From: Pseudomonadota bacterium
Lineage (GTDB): Bacteria > Pseudomonadota > Gammaproteobacteria > Burkholderiales > Burkholderiaceae_B
Direction of reading: 5' to 3'
DNA length: 5,615 bases
Assembly: GCA_023432075.1 (NCBI GenBank)
Contig: JAEYVD010000352.1
Coordinates: 1 to 5,615 of the forward strand
Made by a program: the position numbers and the translations under genes. Each line of letters opens with the position of its first letter. Position 1 is the stretch's first letter. The notes under the pieces were generated by a model. It was not told where the DNA came from, ran no database searches, and was given only the letters and a program-made list of their open reading frames with translations. Shown piece after piece: positions 4,611 through 5,615 of the stretch.

Positions 4611-5564
4611 ATGAACAAACCCGTCTTCGAACCTGATACCGCCCCGCTGGAAGTGTTGCCGCGAGACCTGTCCGCCTATCGCGAGGGCAACACCGGCATC
4701 CCCTACGTCCACCGCTTCGAATCCGGCAAGCCCGGCCCGCACGTGCTCATCAACGCCATCACGCACGGCAACGAGATCTGTGGCATGGTGGCTGCCACGC
4801 ATCTGCTGGACACCGGCGTGCGCCCCAAGATCGGTACATTGACGGTCAGCTTTGCGCACGTCGAGGCCTACGAGGCCTTCGACATCGACAAACCTTACGA
4901 CAACCGCCAGCTCGTTCACAACCTGAACCGCATCTGGTCCGCCGCCATGCTCGACGGCGCGGAAGACAGTCCGGAACTGCGCCGCGCCCGCGAAATGCGC
5001 CCCGTCCTTGACGCCGCCGACTTCGTGCTGGACATCCATTCCACGCGCGCGCCCGTGCAACCCTTCTGGGTCTACAACGAGATGGACCGCAACACGGCGC
5101 TGGCCGCTGCGGTCGGCTCGCCGCAGGTGCACCTGGTCATGCCGCAAGACAAGTTCCCGGGCACAGGGGTCATGGGCTACGGCCATCATGGCGATCCGCT
5201 GTCAGACAGCGGCGGCGCGCTCGTGGTCGAATGCGGCCAGCATTTTTCGCGGTCCGCCGCCGAACTCGCCACCGATGTGACCCTGCGCTTTCTCGCGCAT
5301 CTGGGCCTCATCGACACCCCGGCCGGCACCCCGCCCCCGCCCACGCCGCAGCGCTACCGCCTGCTCGAGGTCCACATGGTGAAGTCCGAAGACTTCACCT
5401 TCACGCGTCCCGTCATTGGCTTTGAGACCTTCGACAAGGGCGAACTGATCGCCATGAACGGCACGGAAGAAATCCGCTCCCCGTGCGATGCGTGCACGAT
5501 CTTCATGCCCACGCGCATGCCTATCGTCGGCCGCGAAGCGGTGTACCTCACGCAGGCGATCTGA
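4611..5564 (+). CDS. Succinylglutamate desuccinylase/aspartoacylase family zinc hydrolase (M14-like)
   Basis: This is a complete 317-residue cytoplasmic zinc-dependent amidohydrolase of the AstE/aspartoacylase branch of the M14 carboxypeptidase fold. Family members remove an acyl group (succinyl, acetyl) from an amino acid. Zinc ligands are visible as H52 and E55 in ITHGNE (50-55) and H143 in LDIHST (140-145). NLNR (104-107) matches the substrate-carboxylate-binding Asn-Arg motif. E207 in VVECGQ (205-210) is the expected catalytic Glu. A Pro-rich linker (235-247) leads to a C-terminal beta-rich domain (about 249-317) with the family-typical GELIAMNG (277-284) and SPCDACTIFMP (290-300). The ATG at 4611 is the first start codon in this frame, but no Shine-Dalgarno sequence precedes it (the leader reads CACCAACTCC), so translation may rely on a weak or leaderless mode. 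The genes of the arginine succinyltransferase pathway are not adjacent, so true AstE activity is not implied. Another N-acyl amino acid is equally likely. Confidence 0.92.
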   Translation: MNKPVFEPDTAPLEVLPRDLSAYREGNTGIPYVHRFESGKPGPHVLINAITHGNEICGMVAATHLLDTGVRPKIGTLTVSFAHVEAYEAFDIDKPYDNRQLVHNLNRIWSAAMLDGAEDSPELRRAREMRPVLDAADFVLDIHSTRAPVQPFWVYNEMDRNTALAAAVGSPQVHLVMPQDKFPGTGVMGYGHHGDPLSDSGGALVVECGQHFSRSAAELATDVTLRFLAHLGLIDTPAGTPPPPTPQRYRLLEVHMVKSEDFTFTRPVIGFETFDKGELIAMNGTEEIRSPCDACTIFMPTRMPIVGREAVYLTQAI

Positions 5565-5568
5565 CGGC

Positions 5569-5615
5569 GGGCACCGCGTGCCCCCCGCGGCGGGGGGGGG
5601 GGGGGGCGCCCCCCC
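5569..5615. other. GC-only hairpins and homopolymer tract at the window end
   Basis: Directly after the stop codon, GGGCAC-CGC-GTGCCC (5569-5583) forms a 6-bp hairpin. It is followed by CCCCCCGC (5581-5588) complementary to GCGGGGGG (5590-5597), a run of 15 G (5592-5606), then CG and seven C to the last base. The final 16 bases are a perfect G7-CG-C7 palindrome. The first hairpin may be part of a natural GC-rich 3' structure. The homopolymer run at the sequence end is typical of a sequencing or assembly break and should not be trusted in length. Confidence 0.6.

Noticed and set aside
4563..5189. 208-codon minus-strand open frame opposite the hydrolase gene
   Set aside because: Its Val/His/Arg/Asp-rich translation has no domain and mirrors a gene with all catalytic motifs intact.
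1..5615. CRISPR array, insertion sequence, tRNA or integration site
   Set aside because: I found no regularly spaced repeats, transposase motifs, terminal inverted repeats with target duplications, or cloverleaf-like sequence.

Overview
The window is GC-rich and densely coding, with small intergenic gaps. Its gene set is a TauE/SafE permease, a two-domain EamA permease, an Lrp/AsnC regulator, a SYLF/YSC84 lipoprotein and an aspartoacylase-like M14 enzyme. That set and the codon usage fit a betaproteobacterium, most likely Alcaligenaceae (Achromobacter/Bordetella-like). This is a judgement from protein style, not from a database search.

Layout, left to right. Positions 1-294 hold no gene I can support, but they contain a cluster of TTCGCA/TGCGAA hexamers and a perfect 12-bp palindrome. 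Positions 295-2309 are three minus-strand genes reading leftward: an EamA/DMT permease (1401-2309), a TauE/SafE (TSUP) permease (591-1337) and a 74-residue protein of unknown function (295-519). The first two are 63 bp apart and could be one transcript. Facing away from them, across a 160-bp control region (2310-2469), is an Lrp/AsnC regulator (2470-2940, +). This divergent regulator/exporter pair is the classic arrangement in which an amino-acid-sensing regulator controls an efflux permease.

Next comes a small acidic protein of unknown function (3066-3299, +), set off from the regulator by a strong hairpin. A 13-bp perfect-stem bidirectional terminator (3349-3380) separates it from a convergent SYLF lipoprotein gene (3399-3995, -). 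A further small unknown gene (4096-4350, -) lies upstream of the lipoprotein gene. After a 260-bp divergent intergenic region comes a complete succinylglutamate desuccinylase/aspartoacylase-family gene (4611-5564, +). The window ends in a 15-G/7-C low-complexity tract that looks like a contig end.

The genes form several small units, not one pathway. The clearest functional hypothesis is that the Lrp-type regulator controls itself and the divergent EamA-TSUP exporters. A 12-bp sequence, GCATTTTTGACC, occurs both in that control region and upstream of the desuccinylase. The first copy lies in a 15-bp window that matches the E. coli Lrp consensus at 12 of 15 positions, which hints at a small local regulon for amino-acid or acyl-amino-acid handling. 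I found no CRISPR array, insertion sequence, tRNA, rRNA or clear novel defence or biosynthetic system. The notable items are regulatory structure and three uncharacterised small proteins.
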